This document shows positions 20,301 through 28,120 of a stretch of 64,000 nt of DNA, piece after piece. The stretch lies in the NCBI GenBank assembly GCA_029559475.1, contig JAKQBN010000055.1, forward strand, positions 105,849 to 169,848. The letters are read 5' to 3'. The notes beneath the pieces were generated by a model. The model was not told the DNA's origin, searched no databases, and was given only the letters and a program-made list of their open reading frames with translations. Each line of letters opens with the position of its first letter. Position 1 is the stretch's first letter. The stretch is from a bacterium. GTDB lineage: Bacteria; UBA4055. The translations under genes and the position numbers were made by a program.

Positions 20301-23300
20301 ATGGGGCGACTATGATAACGACGGCGACCTTGATCTTCTGCTGACAGGTTATAACGGTACTTCCGCTATTTCAGCATTGTACAGAAACGATTCGGGAGTT
20401 TTTACCGATACCTCAGCCGGTATAACAGGCGTCTATAAATCTTCAGGATCATGGGCGGATTACGATAACGACGGCGATCTCGATATTCTGATCACAGGAC
20501 TTGTTACAGGTGTGACAAGAGTAGCAAAAATTTACAGAAATGATTACGGTTATTTCTTTGAGATTTCAGCGGGGTTAACTGGAGTCCAGGACGGAACTTC
20601 GGCTTGGGGCGACTTTGATAACGACGGCGATCAGGATATACTTATGACCGGAAACGGTATTGCTAAGATATACCATAACAACGGTTTCGACAATTTCTCA
20701 GAATGGGATGCCGGATTTACCGGCGTAAATTTTTCTTCAGCTGCATGGGGAGATTACGATAGCGACGGTGATCTCGATGCAATTATATCCGGTTTAGCAG
20801 GCTCAGAGAAAACTGTAAAAATATACCGTAACGAAGGCTGGGGTTTTACGGATATCGGTGCCGGCCTACAGGGTATTCAGGACGGATCAGTTACATGGGC
20901 TGATTACGACAATGATAATGATCTTGATGTCTTTTACACCGGAACTGCGGGAACTACAAAAACATCGAAACTTTACAGGAACAATGCTGTTATAAAAAAT
21001 ACAACACCTTCAGATCCTGTAAATCTTTCTTCGGTAGTTCATACGGACGGATCGGTTACTTTCTCGTGGGATAGAGCGTCTGACAATGAAACACCTCAGT
21101 ACGGACTTTCCTATAACCTTTACATTTCTTCAACGAGCATGGGCCTGGATCAGATGACACCTATGAGCGACCTGACTAACGGATACAGAAGAATTGTAAA
21201 CACAGGAAATATGTGCCAGGCAACTTCTTGGACGATCAAAGACCTGCCGACCGGACATTTCTACTGGAGCGTACAGGCTGTTGACCATAACTTCGCCGGC
21301 TCAAATTTCTCCGGAGAACAGGAGTACAGCTCATTTACTAATATTAATGCCGGATTAGAAGGCATACATATCGGAGACGGCGACTGGGGTGACTTCGACA
21401 ACGACGGTGATCTCGATATTCTTTTGACAGGGTACGAGAGTTCATACGGTCCGTTCGCAGCGGTTTATCGTAATAATATTGGAACAAAGATGTCCGAGTT
21501 TTCAAACATATCAGCGGCATTAGAAGGAGTTTACGAAAGTGCTTCCGAATGGGCAGATTATGATAACGACGGAGACCTCGATATAGCTTTGTGCGGATAT
21601 TCATACACCTACGGTTACACAACAAGGATCTACCGTAACGATTCCGGTGTATTTACTGATATAAATGCTCCGCTTCAGGGTGTCCAAGATGGTTCTCTTA
21701 ATTGGGGCGACTACGATAATGACGGTGACCTGGATCTTCTTTTGACTGGACATAACGGTAGTTATTATGTGTCTAAGGTTTATCGCAATGATTCAGGTAC
21801 TTTTAGTGACATCTCAGCTCCGTTAGAAGGTGTTTACAACGGATCTGCGGAATGGGGCGATTATGATAATGACGGTGATCTCGACATTGTATTATGCGGA
21901 TATAACGGGTCATACACTATTTCCAAAATATACCGTAATGACTCTGGATCGTTTACAGATATTTCAGCCCAGATTATAGATGCATATTACGGCTCGATTG
22001 ACTGGGGAGATTATGACAACGACGGCGACCTCGATATTCTTTTAAGCGGATATTCATACACCTCTGGCATCATAACAAAAATCTACCGTAACGATTCTGG
22101 AACTTTTACAGATATAAACGCAGCTCTTGCCGTTGTACATGCCGGATCGGCTTACTGGGGCGATTATGATAATGACGGGGATCTTGATATCGCTTTAACC
22201 GGTCATAACGGATACGGGGGAACTTCAAAAATATACCGTAATGATAATGGTATCTTCACAGATACGAATGCTCCTATTATGAGCCTTTACTGGAGTGATT
22301 TGTCATGGGGTGACTATAACAATGACGGAGCACTTGACCTGCTTTTATGCGGTTATAACGATTACGACGGTTCATATTATTCCATAGTTTATGAGAACAA
22401 TTCTATCATTACTAATCCGGTCGTCAGCGCTCCGGCCGATCTTGTTATTTCAGGCAAACTGAACGATGCCGTATTCAGTTTTACTCCGCCTGCAACGAAA
22501 TCTCCTGCAGAAAGCTATACATACAATATGGATATTTCTATCGCTGGAATCAATGTTAAAACCTCTATGGCAGACATCACTACCGGGCAAAGAAAAGTCG
22601 CTGAGATCGGCAACCTGAATTTTGGTAATTCTGATTTTAAAAAAGGTCCGGTAGCATCTTCCTGGAATCTTCTGAAGAATATGCCTAACACAATACTGCC
22701 GCAGGAAGTTCTTCTTGTAGAAGCTGCTGTACAGTCAGTAGATCATTCTTATACAGGATCAGCTTTCACTTTTGCATTTGAACATCTTCCGAATAGAGAT
22801 CTTAAGACTCTGCCGAAAGAAGTAATGGTCCGCACAGATGAACTGCTCTGGGAATTATTCTGGTCGGACTCTCTGCAAAGCTATACTCTTCAAATGGATG
22901 AAGATCCTCTCTTTAACAGCCCGTTCGAAGAAACGCAGTATCTTGTCAAAAATGATCCTAAGATTATCTATGTAGCTGTTGAACTCCAGGATCTTTCTTT
23001 CTTCAGCAGCATGACCGACAACACGACCTATTACTGGAGAGTAAGACCGAATCATGTTAACCACAGTAAAGAGACCGTTTTCAATTCAGCTCCGGATTCT
23101 TTCATATATAATCCGGTTCTTTCTGCTCCTCTGAATGTAGCTGTCGCAAGCATTGACGGCAACAGCGTCGTTCTTACCTGGGATCCTGTACCGCTTCCGA
23201 ATGTTGAATACAGCGTTTACAGTGCGAACATGCCTTATGCGGTTTTCCCGGCAGAATGGACGCTCGAAGCCTCTAAACTCGGAAATACGACTTGTACGGT

Positions 23301-23394
23301 TAATTCGGGCGGTGCTGCAATGAAATTCTTCATCGTTACTGCTACAGATGGAATGAAGTCAGTAACTATTAAGAAAATTTCAGAAAGAAAATAG
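17326..23394 (+). CDS. Giant secreted FG-GAP/VCBS-repeat protein with three seven-repeat blocks
   Basis: This 2022-residue exported protein has a signal peptide ending near AAAFSQ (residue 22). Residues about 60-270 are GLUG-type repeats (YVGGLAGW, YAGGFAGY). Residues about 325-395 resemble a divergent InlB B-repeat (GGSVTTGGAYEEGTPV, MTLTAKF). Then come 21 repeats of the Ca2+-loop type DYDNDGDLD followed by a hydrophobic strand, in three groups of exactly seven (about residues 415-735, 890-1200 and 1353-1670). Fibronectin-III-like linkers (PSAPANLAWTLFDNDVTLSW) separate the groups. The tail has more Fn3-like sequence and no obvious sorting signal or anchor. The FG-GAP/VCBS family forms seven-bladed propellers that bind protein or sugar ligands, so a role in surface adhesion is likely. 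Frequent D-x-D-x-D loops predict heavy calcium binding. Confidence 0.92.
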   Translation: MKRILIWALSVMLFIPAAAFSQFAGGDGSSGNPYQVSTAAELNNVRNYLTSYFIQTADIQLGESPWNQGEGWNPIGTNSTSFQGNYNGGNYKILNLTINRGLTNYVGIFGYCSSATLQNIVIQSPNITAYTAIGPLVGYALNSYISNCAVIGGGSISGENYVGGLAGWIVGSNIYSSYTYINVFGFERIGGMVGRCDTNSNIANSYSRSYVSASNDYAGGFAGYCLQTTVANSYSSGYVDCVGSVKGGFIAYNTVTANITECYWDTEASGQTSSPGGGTGKTTAEMKSQTTFSAWDFSTPVWKIYSSVNDGYPYLAWGDWPGILTTIASPSEGGSVTTGGAYEEGTPVWLEASPTAPYYQFKNWTDNTSAVISTDPNFVYYMPEGDMTLTAKFEKYFSEVSAGFRDVAESTTSWCDYDNDGDLDVLVVGWNGASSKVAERVAKIYRNDGGEVFTDINAGLIPVRYSSCAWGDYDNDGLLDLVVSGWESSLVSTRIYKNYGSDQFYDVGAGLPGINSGSVAWSDYDNDGDLDLTLSGWCPSQGHNITNIYKNTNGSFTDISAGLTGLQYSSIAWADYDNDGDPDLLTTGLTDGSTTLTVLYNNNNGIFTDAGIGLHNLHNGSVAWGDYDNDGDPDILLTGQETGGKQYTEIYRNDLTGFTDIDAATDYASWSSAAWCDIDNDGILDIIVTGKNPDEIKIAKVYNIFSDTVYEKTNIAFEGVHWGSIGCGDYDNDGDSDIIISGYDSIEHAVTKLYRNNHHPVNTPPSAPANLAWTLFDNDVTLSWDRSTDSQTYDMGLTYNIYVGSSPANGNTKSSMSDNSTGFRKVVQLGNAGQLNSYTIKDLPLGTYYWSVQAIDPSYKGSLFATEGTFVVSSFTEMTTSLPGLGNSYNSWGDYDNDGDLDVIVSGTTGTARLTEIFRNDGGGTFTDIDAGIVNVWYSASAWGDYDNDGDLDLVISGHTGSVRTANIYMNDSGVFTDIGAGLPGVNAGSLAWGDYDNDGDLDLLLTGYNGTSAISALYRNDSGVFTDTSAGITGVYKSSGSWADYDNDGDLDILITGLVTGVTRVAKIYRNDYGYFFEISAGLTGVQDGTSAWGDFDNDGDQDILMTGNGIAKIYHNNGFDNFSEWDAGFTGVNFSSAAWGDYDSDGDLDAIISGLAGSEKTVKIYRNEGWGFTDIGAGLQGIQDGSVTWADYDNDNDLDVFYTGTAGTTKTSKLYRNNAVIKNTTPSDPVNLSSVVHTDGSVTFSWDRASDNETPQYGLSYNLYISSTSMGLDQMTPMSDLTNGYRRIVNTGNMCQATSWTIKDLPTGHFYWSVQAVDHNFAGSNFSGEQEYSSFTNINAGLEGIHIGDGDWGDFDNDGDLDILLTGYESSYGPFAAVYRNNIGTKMSEFSNISAALEGVYESASEWADYDNDGDLDIALCGYSYTYGYTTRIYRNDSGVFTDINAPLQGVQDGSLNWGDYDNDGDLDLLLTGHNGSYYVSKVYRNDSGTFSDISAPLEGVYNGSAEWGDYDNDGDLDIVLCGYNGSYTISKIYRNDSGSFTDISAQIIDAYYGSIDWGDYDNDGDLDILLSGYSYTSGIITKIYRNDSGTFTDINAALAVVHAGSAYWGDYDNDGDLDIALTGHNGYGGTSKIYRNDNGIFTDTNAPIMSLYWSDLSWGDYNNDGALDLLLCGYNDYDGSYYSIVYENNSIITNPVVSAPADLVISGKLNDAVFSFTPPATKSPAESYTYNMDISIAGINVKTSMADITTGQRKVAEIGNLNFGNSDFKKGPVASSWNLLKNMPNTILPQEVLLVEAAVQSVDHSYTGSAFTFAFEHLPNRDLKTLPKEVMVRTDELLWELFWSDSLQSYTLQMDEDPLFNSPFEETQYLVKNDPKIIYVAVELQDLSFFSSMTDNTTYYWRVRPNHVNHSKETVFNSAPDSFIYNPVLSAPLNVAVASIDGNSVVLTWDPVPLPNVEYSVYSANMPYAVFPAEWTLEASKLGNTTCTVNSGGAAMKFFIVTATDGMKSVTIKKISERK

Positions 23395-23411
23395 AACAGG
23401 TATCTTAAATG

Positions 23412-23444
23412 AAAAGGGCGGTTGAAAATTACCGCCCTTTTTTT
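23412..23444. terminator. Bidirectional terminator between converging genes
   Basis: The stem AAAGGGCGGT/ACCGCCCTTT with an 8-base loop is followed by a T-run on the plus strand and by T's on the minus strand. It serves the FG-GAP gene and the converging ChaN-like gene, whose stop lies at its edge. Confidence 0.85.
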
Positions 23445-24324
23445 ATTTATAGCTTTTAGGAGAGTTCTTCGGTATAACGATAAGATAATCGGCTTTCCCT
23501 TTGAACCCGGGTTCAGGTTTTGAAGGATCTTCAGCTTCCACTAAAGCGATATTGACTATCTTCAGATCTTTTCTTTCATAATTCAAATAAAGTATGATGC
23601 CTTCTTTGTTGTATGAATGATAGCTGCCGTTGAAATGAAAGAAAACATCTCCCTTTTTATAATTATTTAATATGAACTGAGCCATGGTCGCGTCCTTTAT
23701 CGCCTGTGCCTTCGCGAGATTTACAGGGTCGGTCTGCAACTTATGTCCCATTTTCCCCATTTCGCTCATCCCCTTTATCATAGTCTGATAACAGACAGCT
23801 TCGGGGTCGAATTTGACGGGGAGTTTCGCAATATATGACTTTGCCAGGGCTGATAATTTGTCGAGAGCCTGAAAACCACCGTAATTAACCATGCTCGCAT
23901 ACCTTCTGGGAATATTTGTCGCGATAAATTTCAGCTTCTTCTCTTTGGCATACTGTAGTATAGGTTTATAGTCCGTTTTATAATTCGGCCATAGTCTTGC
24001 GTCAGCTTCGAATTTGCTGTCGTCAAAGTATCCAGCCAGGTATTCGTCAATTATCAGCTGATTATCCGTTTCGAACATCTCTGCGCCAATTTTTAGATTA
24101 TCCCCTTTTGCCGCAAAAAGATCCTTTGCTATCTGAAGCTCAAGTTCGTGAGCAACGATGCTGTTGTGCGTTTCACCGAAGAACACCATATCCGACCCGG
24201 AAGCCTTTTTAATTATATCGGCATATCCGGCAGCTTTTAGCGAAGAGTTGTAAATTTTATAGCCGTTCTGAGCGTTCATAATTGTACTCCAGATAAAAAT
24301 TGCGCTTAATAAAATTTGTTTCAT
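23443..24324 (-). CDS. ChaN-family (haem-regulated/putative iron uptake) exported protein
   Basis: The 293-residue protein has a short signal-like N-terminus (MKQILLSAIFIWSTIMNA). Its body matches the ChaN/PhuW family: VFFGETHNSIVAHELELQ (about residues 49-66) with the family's E and H residues, then GAEMFETDNQ, and DARLWPNY. Family members are known to bind haem, and ChaN itself is a lipoprotein, whereas this protein shows no clear lipobox Cys. A link to iron acquisition is from the family, not from the neighbours, which are housekeeping genes. It lies 12 bp downstream of alr in the same direction and may be co-transcribed. Confidence 0.8.
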   Translation of the reverse strand: MKQILLSAIFIWSTIMNAQNGYKIYNSSLKAAGYADIIKKASGSDMVFFGETHNSIVAHELELQIAKDLFAAKGDNLKIGAEMFETDNQLIIDEYLAGYFDDSKFEADARLWPNYKTDYKPILQYAKEKKLKFIATNIPRRYASMVNYGGFQALDKLSALAKSYIAKLPVKFDPEAVCYQTMIKGMSEMGKMGHKLQTDPVNLAKAQAIKDATMAQFILNNYKKGDVFFHFNGSYHSYNKEGIILYLNYERKDLKIVNIALVEAEDPSKPEPGFKGKADYLIVIPKNSPKSYK

Positions 24325-24336
24325 TTATACCCCGTT

Positions 24337-25488
24337 TTATTTCCCGTCAATATAGATTCTCGGAACTCTGGAAGAAATCATAGTCAGAATTTCATAGGGT
24401 ATCGTGCCTATCTTCGCGCAGAGGTCTTCAAGTCTTATCTCATCTTTGCCGTTCCGCCCGAAAAGCAGCACATCATCCCCGTTATAAGCCTCGCCGTCAT
24501 GACCGATATCCGCCATAGTCTGATCCATACAGACATTGCCGGCTACTGTATACTTTCTGCCACGGATGATTACCTCTCCCCTGTTCGATAAAAGCCTGTT
24601 GTAACCGTCGCCGTAGCCGACAGGAAGCGTAACGATCCTCGTCTGGTTTTCGCTGACATAAGTGTGATTATAGCTGACACCTGTTCCGGGTGGTATAACC
24701 TTGAAATAAGATACTTTCGTTAAAAGCGTCATGACCGGCTTTAATTCTCCGGTAAAACCGTCCGGTAATTTTGAGTATCCGTATAGCATAATCCCCGGCC
24801 TTACCATATTGAAGTGAGATTCCGGATAATTTATTATGCCCGCTGAATTCGCGCAGTGGATGTGTTTTGCGTCAAAACCTTTATTAGCCATATATTCGAG
24901 TATCGAATCGAATCGTTTTGTCTGGGATCCGGTAAATTCCTTATCGCTTTCTTTTTTACCGTCAGATTTCGCGAAGTGAGTGAATATTCCTTCGACCTTA
25001 ATGTTCGGCGCGTTGAAGGTTTCGTCAATGAACTTTTCGGCATTATACCAGTGAACTCCAAGCCTTTCCATTCCCGTGTCGATCTTAATATGCACTTTCG
25101 CTGCTTTCTTCAGCCTCTGAGCTGTTTTACTTATCGCATAAGTTTTATCAAGTGATGAAGTCGTTATATCAATGTCATACTTAATAAAATCCGGTGTCTG
25201 TTCGACGTTGATTCCTCCCATGACGAGTATCGGTGTTTTGATCCCGCTTTTACGTAAATAAATCCCTTCTTCGAGAAAAGCCACACCGAAATAATTGACT
25301 CCAAGCTTTAACAGCCTGTTCGCGACCTCGAGCATCCCGTGCCCGTAAGCATTGGCCTTGATGATGCCCATAACTTTCACGTCAGAATTTATAAAAGACC
25401 TCATTATGCCGAAATTGTGCCTGAGATTATCAAGGTTTATAATAGCTCTGGTCGGCCTGTTTTTGTATGCTTGTATTTCCTTTAACAT
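24337..25488 (-). CDS. alr: Alanine racemase
   Basis: This PLP enzyme makes D-alanine for peptidoglycan. The PLP lysine lies in GIIKANAYGHG (about residue 44). The C-terminal catalytic tyrosine region is GVSYNHTY (about residue 265), and the partner motif GYGDGYNRLLSNRG is complete. At 383 residues the length is normal. It lies 1 bp downstream of mnmE, in a run with an aminotransferase upstream and the ChaN-like gene downstream, so all four may form one transcript. Confidence 0.97.
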   Translation of the reverse strand: MLKEIQAYKNRPTRAIINLDNLRHNFGIMRSFINSDVKVMGIIKANAYGHGMLEVANRLLKLGVNYFGVAFLEEGIYLRKSGIKTPILVMGGINVEQTPDFIKYDIDITTSSLDKTYAISKTAQRLKKAAKVHIKIDTGMERLGVHWYNAEKFIDETFNAPNIKVEGIFTHFAKSDGKKESDKEFTGSQTKRFDSILEYMANKGFDAKHIHCANSAGIINYPESHFNMVRPGIMLYGYSKLPDGFTGELKPVMTLLTKVSYFKVIPPGTGVSYNHTYVSENQTRIVTLPVGYGDGYNRLLSNRGEVIIRGRKYTVAGNVCMDQTMADIGHDGEAYNGDDVLLFGRNGKDEIRLEDLCAKIGTIPYEILTMISSRVPRIYIDGK

Positions 25489-25489
25489 T

Positions 25490-26806
25490 TCATTTCCCGA
25501 TGCAAAATTTACTGAATATGTTGTTTATAATGTCGAGACTTGTCGTTTCTCCTGTCAGTTCTCCAAGCGTATCAAGCGCCTGCCTGAGATCAAGAATTAT
25601 GACTTCGTTAGTATCAGATGAACTGACTGTGATTTTAGCCTGCTGAAGCTTTTCCGCGGTTTCTTTAAGAACGTTCAGATGCCTCAAATTAGATATATAA
25701 TAAGGCTGATACGACATATTCTCTTCGATGACGGTTTTTACCATAAGATCTTTAAGTTCTTCTATCCCCTGTCCTGTTTTACAGCTTATTTTTACTGATC
25801 CGGAGTGAACAGGTATGTCTTTCAGATCGCATTTATTATAAACTCTGATCACATTCTCTGCTTCTATTTCCGTCACGGAAGCCTCATTTGCCGAATCAAT
25901 GATCTGAAGTACGATGTCAGCCTCTTTTAAAAGTTTTTTTGACCTTGTAATTCCTTCGCTTTCGATAATATCGTCAGTCTCTCTAAGCCCGGCCGTATCG
26001 AAAAGCCTCAAAAGATATCCGTGAACCTCGATTTTTTCTTCGATCGTGTCTCTTGTCGTTCCGGCTATGTCAGTCACTATCACCCTGTCCGACTGCAGCA
26101 GTCTGTTCATTAATGACGATTTACCTACATTTACCTCACCGGCTAAGACTACCTTTATACCGTCCTTGTAGATGCGGCCTTTTTTATAGCCCTGAATAAA
26201 TTTATTGATCACTTCAATCGCATCGCCGATCTTATCGCATATTTCGCCTGCGGGAGTAAATTCAAGTTCTTCTTCGGAAAAATCGAGCTCGATCTCCAAT
26301 AGCGATATCAGATCTATAAGCATCTGATTAATCTTTTTAAGCTCAATTGAAAGACCTCCCTCAAGCTGCTCCTTTGAAGCAGTATAAGCCGCGTCGCTCT
26401 CCGAATTTATAAGATCTATTACTGCTTCGGCCTGAACAAGGTCGGTTTTACCGTTCATGAACCTTCTTTGAGTAAATTCTCCCGGCTGTGCCTTTCTGAC
26501 CTTTTTGCTTTCGTAAAGGGCTTCAAGGATCTTTTTTACGATCAGAGGTGAACCGTGACAGAATATCTCCGCGGATTCTTCGCCTGTATATGAGTGATCT
26601 TCTTTAAAAAATACAACTGTTACTTCGTCTATCAGCTCGCCTTCATTTACGAATTTAGTAAAATACAGCCTGTTGTATTCAAAATTGTTCCTGATGCGGG
26701 CGGATGTTAAAAATTCTTTCAGTATGCCGCAGGATCCTTTGCCTGACAGCCTTATTACCGATATTCCCGCTTTTCCCGGAGCGGATGCAAGAGCTGCGAT
26801 TATCAT
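25490..26806 (-). CDS. mnmE: tRNA modification GTPase MnmE
   Basis: With MnmG it installs the 5-carboxymethylaminomethyl (or taurine) group on U34 of certain tRNAs. It has an N-terminal folate-binding domain and a helical domain with an inserted GTPase. G1 is GEVNVGKSS (about residue 222), the G2/G3 region DIAGTTRDT and DTAGLRE, and G4 NKCD. It ends with the catalytic C-terminal motif FCIGK. The length of 438 residues is typical. Its ATG overlaps the upstream aminotransferase stop by 1 bp (TAATG). Confidence 0.97.
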   Translation of the reverse strand: MIIAALASAPGKAGISVIRLSGKGSCGILKEFLTSARIRNNFEYNRLYFTKFVNEGELIDEVTVVFFKEDHSYTGEESAEIFCHGSPLIVKKILEALYESKKVRKAQPGEFTQRRFMNGKTDLVQAEAVIDLINSESDAAYTASKEQLEGGLSIELKKINQMLIDLISLLEIELDFSEEELEFTPAGEICDKIGDAIEVINKFIQGYKKGRIYKDGIKVVLAGEVNVGKSSLMNRLLQSDRVIVTDIAGTTRDTIEEKIEVHGYLLRLFDTAGLRETDDIIESEGITRSKKLLKEADIVLQIIDSANEASVTEIEAENVIRVYNKCDLKDIPVHSGSVKISCKTGQGIEELKDLMVKTVIEENMSYQPYYISNLRHLNVLKETAEKLQQAKITVSSSDTNEVIILDLRQALDTLGELTGETTSLDIINNIFSKFCIGK

Positions 26807-27930
26807 TATTCGCCCTTCATAAATTGTTTTATTCTTTTCCCCGCTTCTCTGATCTCATCATCAGGCCTCGCTATATTGAATCTGACGTACTGTTTACCGT
26901 GATCTGAAAAATGTATACCCGGAACTGTCGCGACTTTCTTTTTGTCGTATAGATCCATCGAGAATTTGAGGCTGCTTTTAAAACTTTTCGGCATCTTTGC
27001 CCAGATGAAATAGCCGCCTTCTATCTCAGGCACATCGAAACCTGAGTCCTCAAGCGATTTTTTAAGCAGTCCGAAAGAGACTTTCATTTTTTTCCTCAAT
27101 ATGGCGGAATATTCTTTCCCGAAATCATATTTTTCTAGATAATTCGCGAGAGCCTCCTGCAAAACCGAAGGGGCGCACAGACCCGTGTAATCGTGGATAA
27201 GCCTGATCTTTTCCAGATGATCGGCGGAGGCGATATAATAACCGACGCGCCAGCCTGTAATTGACAGAAGTTTTGAAAAGCTGTTCACATAGAAAACATT
27301 ATCGCTTCTAAAAAGCGGTTCGAACGGTTTCTTGTTAAAATAAATTTCCGAATATACACAGTCGGCTATAATAAAAGCGCCGGACATTTCGGCAATCTCT
27401 AAGAGTTTCGTGAACTCTTTTTCTGTCCAGATCCTGCCGTAGGGATTTCCGGGCGAGTTGACAAAAATTATCCCGGCTTTATTGCCGGTGATAAATTTTT
27501 CAAGCTTGTTGAAATCTATCGAGAAGTCCTTTTCCGGAATAAAAGAAAAATACTTACTACCGAAGATTTCCGGAAGCCTTGTGTAGCTTTCGTAAGCAGG
27601 GTCGAAACCTATCGCCGCCCTATTTTTCGGCAGTATATTGTTCAGATAAGTAAAGATCAGCGAAACTGCTTCTGTCGCGCCGTTCGTGACCATTATGTTC
27701 TCTTTTGAAAAAAGACTGTATTTTTGTTCAAGAAGATCGAGAAGTTTCTGATTGCCGTTCGACGGCGCGTATTGATGGATATCTCTGCATGCAATGTTTC
27801 CGAGAATCTTCAGAAGTTCCTCGGGAGGCGGAAATCCGGGTATTCCCTGCGCGAGATTTATGCCTCCTTGCATTTTTACTTTATTGCTCATTACGCTTAT
27901 ATATGAAATTTTCTCCAGCGTGACCTCCAT
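26806..27930 (-). CDS. Class I/II pyridoxal-phosphate aminotransferase
   Basis: This 374-residue fold-type I aminotransferase shows GATEAVS near residue 83 (cofactor phosphate region), the NSPGNPYGRIW motif, DCVYSEIY, and the PLP lysine in SFSKLLSITGWRVGY (about residue 230). RFNIARPDDE near the end carries the substrate-carboxylate arginine. It belongs to the aspartate/methionine/kynurenine aminotransferase group. The exact substrate cannot be read from sequence. It is the first gene of the mnmE-alr run. Confidence 0.9.
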   Translation of the reverse strand: MEVTLEKISYISVMSNKVKMQGGINLAQGIPGFPPPEELLKILGNIACRDIHQYAPSNGNQKLLDLLEQKYSLFSKENIMVTNGATEAVSLIFTYLNNILPKNRAAIGFDPAYESYTRLPEIFGSKYFSFIPEKDFSIDFNKLEKFITGNKAGIIFVNSPGNPYGRIWTEKEFTKLLEIAEMSGAFIIADCVYSEIYFNKKPFEPLFRSDNVFYVNSFSKLLSITGWRVGYYIASADHLEKIRLIHDYTGLCAPSVLQEALANYLEKYDFGKEYSAILRKKMKVSFGLLKKSLEDSGFDVPEIEGGYFIWAKMPKSFKSSLKFSMDLYDKKKVATVPGIHFSDHGKQYVRFNIARPDDEIREAGKRIKQFMKGE

Positions 27931-28040
27931 TTATACTCTGATTCTGCGATTTCATGGTAATAATATAACAAATCGGCAGCGTTATTCAAATATCTAAAGT
28001 TATATTTTGATTTTATATGAAAAATTATCAGTTAATTTTC

Positions 28041-28069
28041 TTGACTTAGCTTTTGAATATAATTATTTT
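28041..28069 (+). promoter_or_regulatory. Possible promoter for the EF-G paralogue
   Basis: TTGACT and TATTTT are 17 bp apart in the AT-rich gap between two divergent genes. The -10 match is weak. GGAGG lies 8 bp before the ATG at 28121. Confidence 0.3.
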
Positions 28070-28120
28070 TACCGCGCTTTTAATTTAATTAAATTATTAA
28101 TATAAATTAATGGAGGAAAA

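Noticed and set aside
18571-22330. Regular short DNA repeats that could be taken for a CRISPR-like array
   Set aside because: They are in frame, vary at codon third positions and encode DYDNDGDLD calcium loops, so they are protein repeats.
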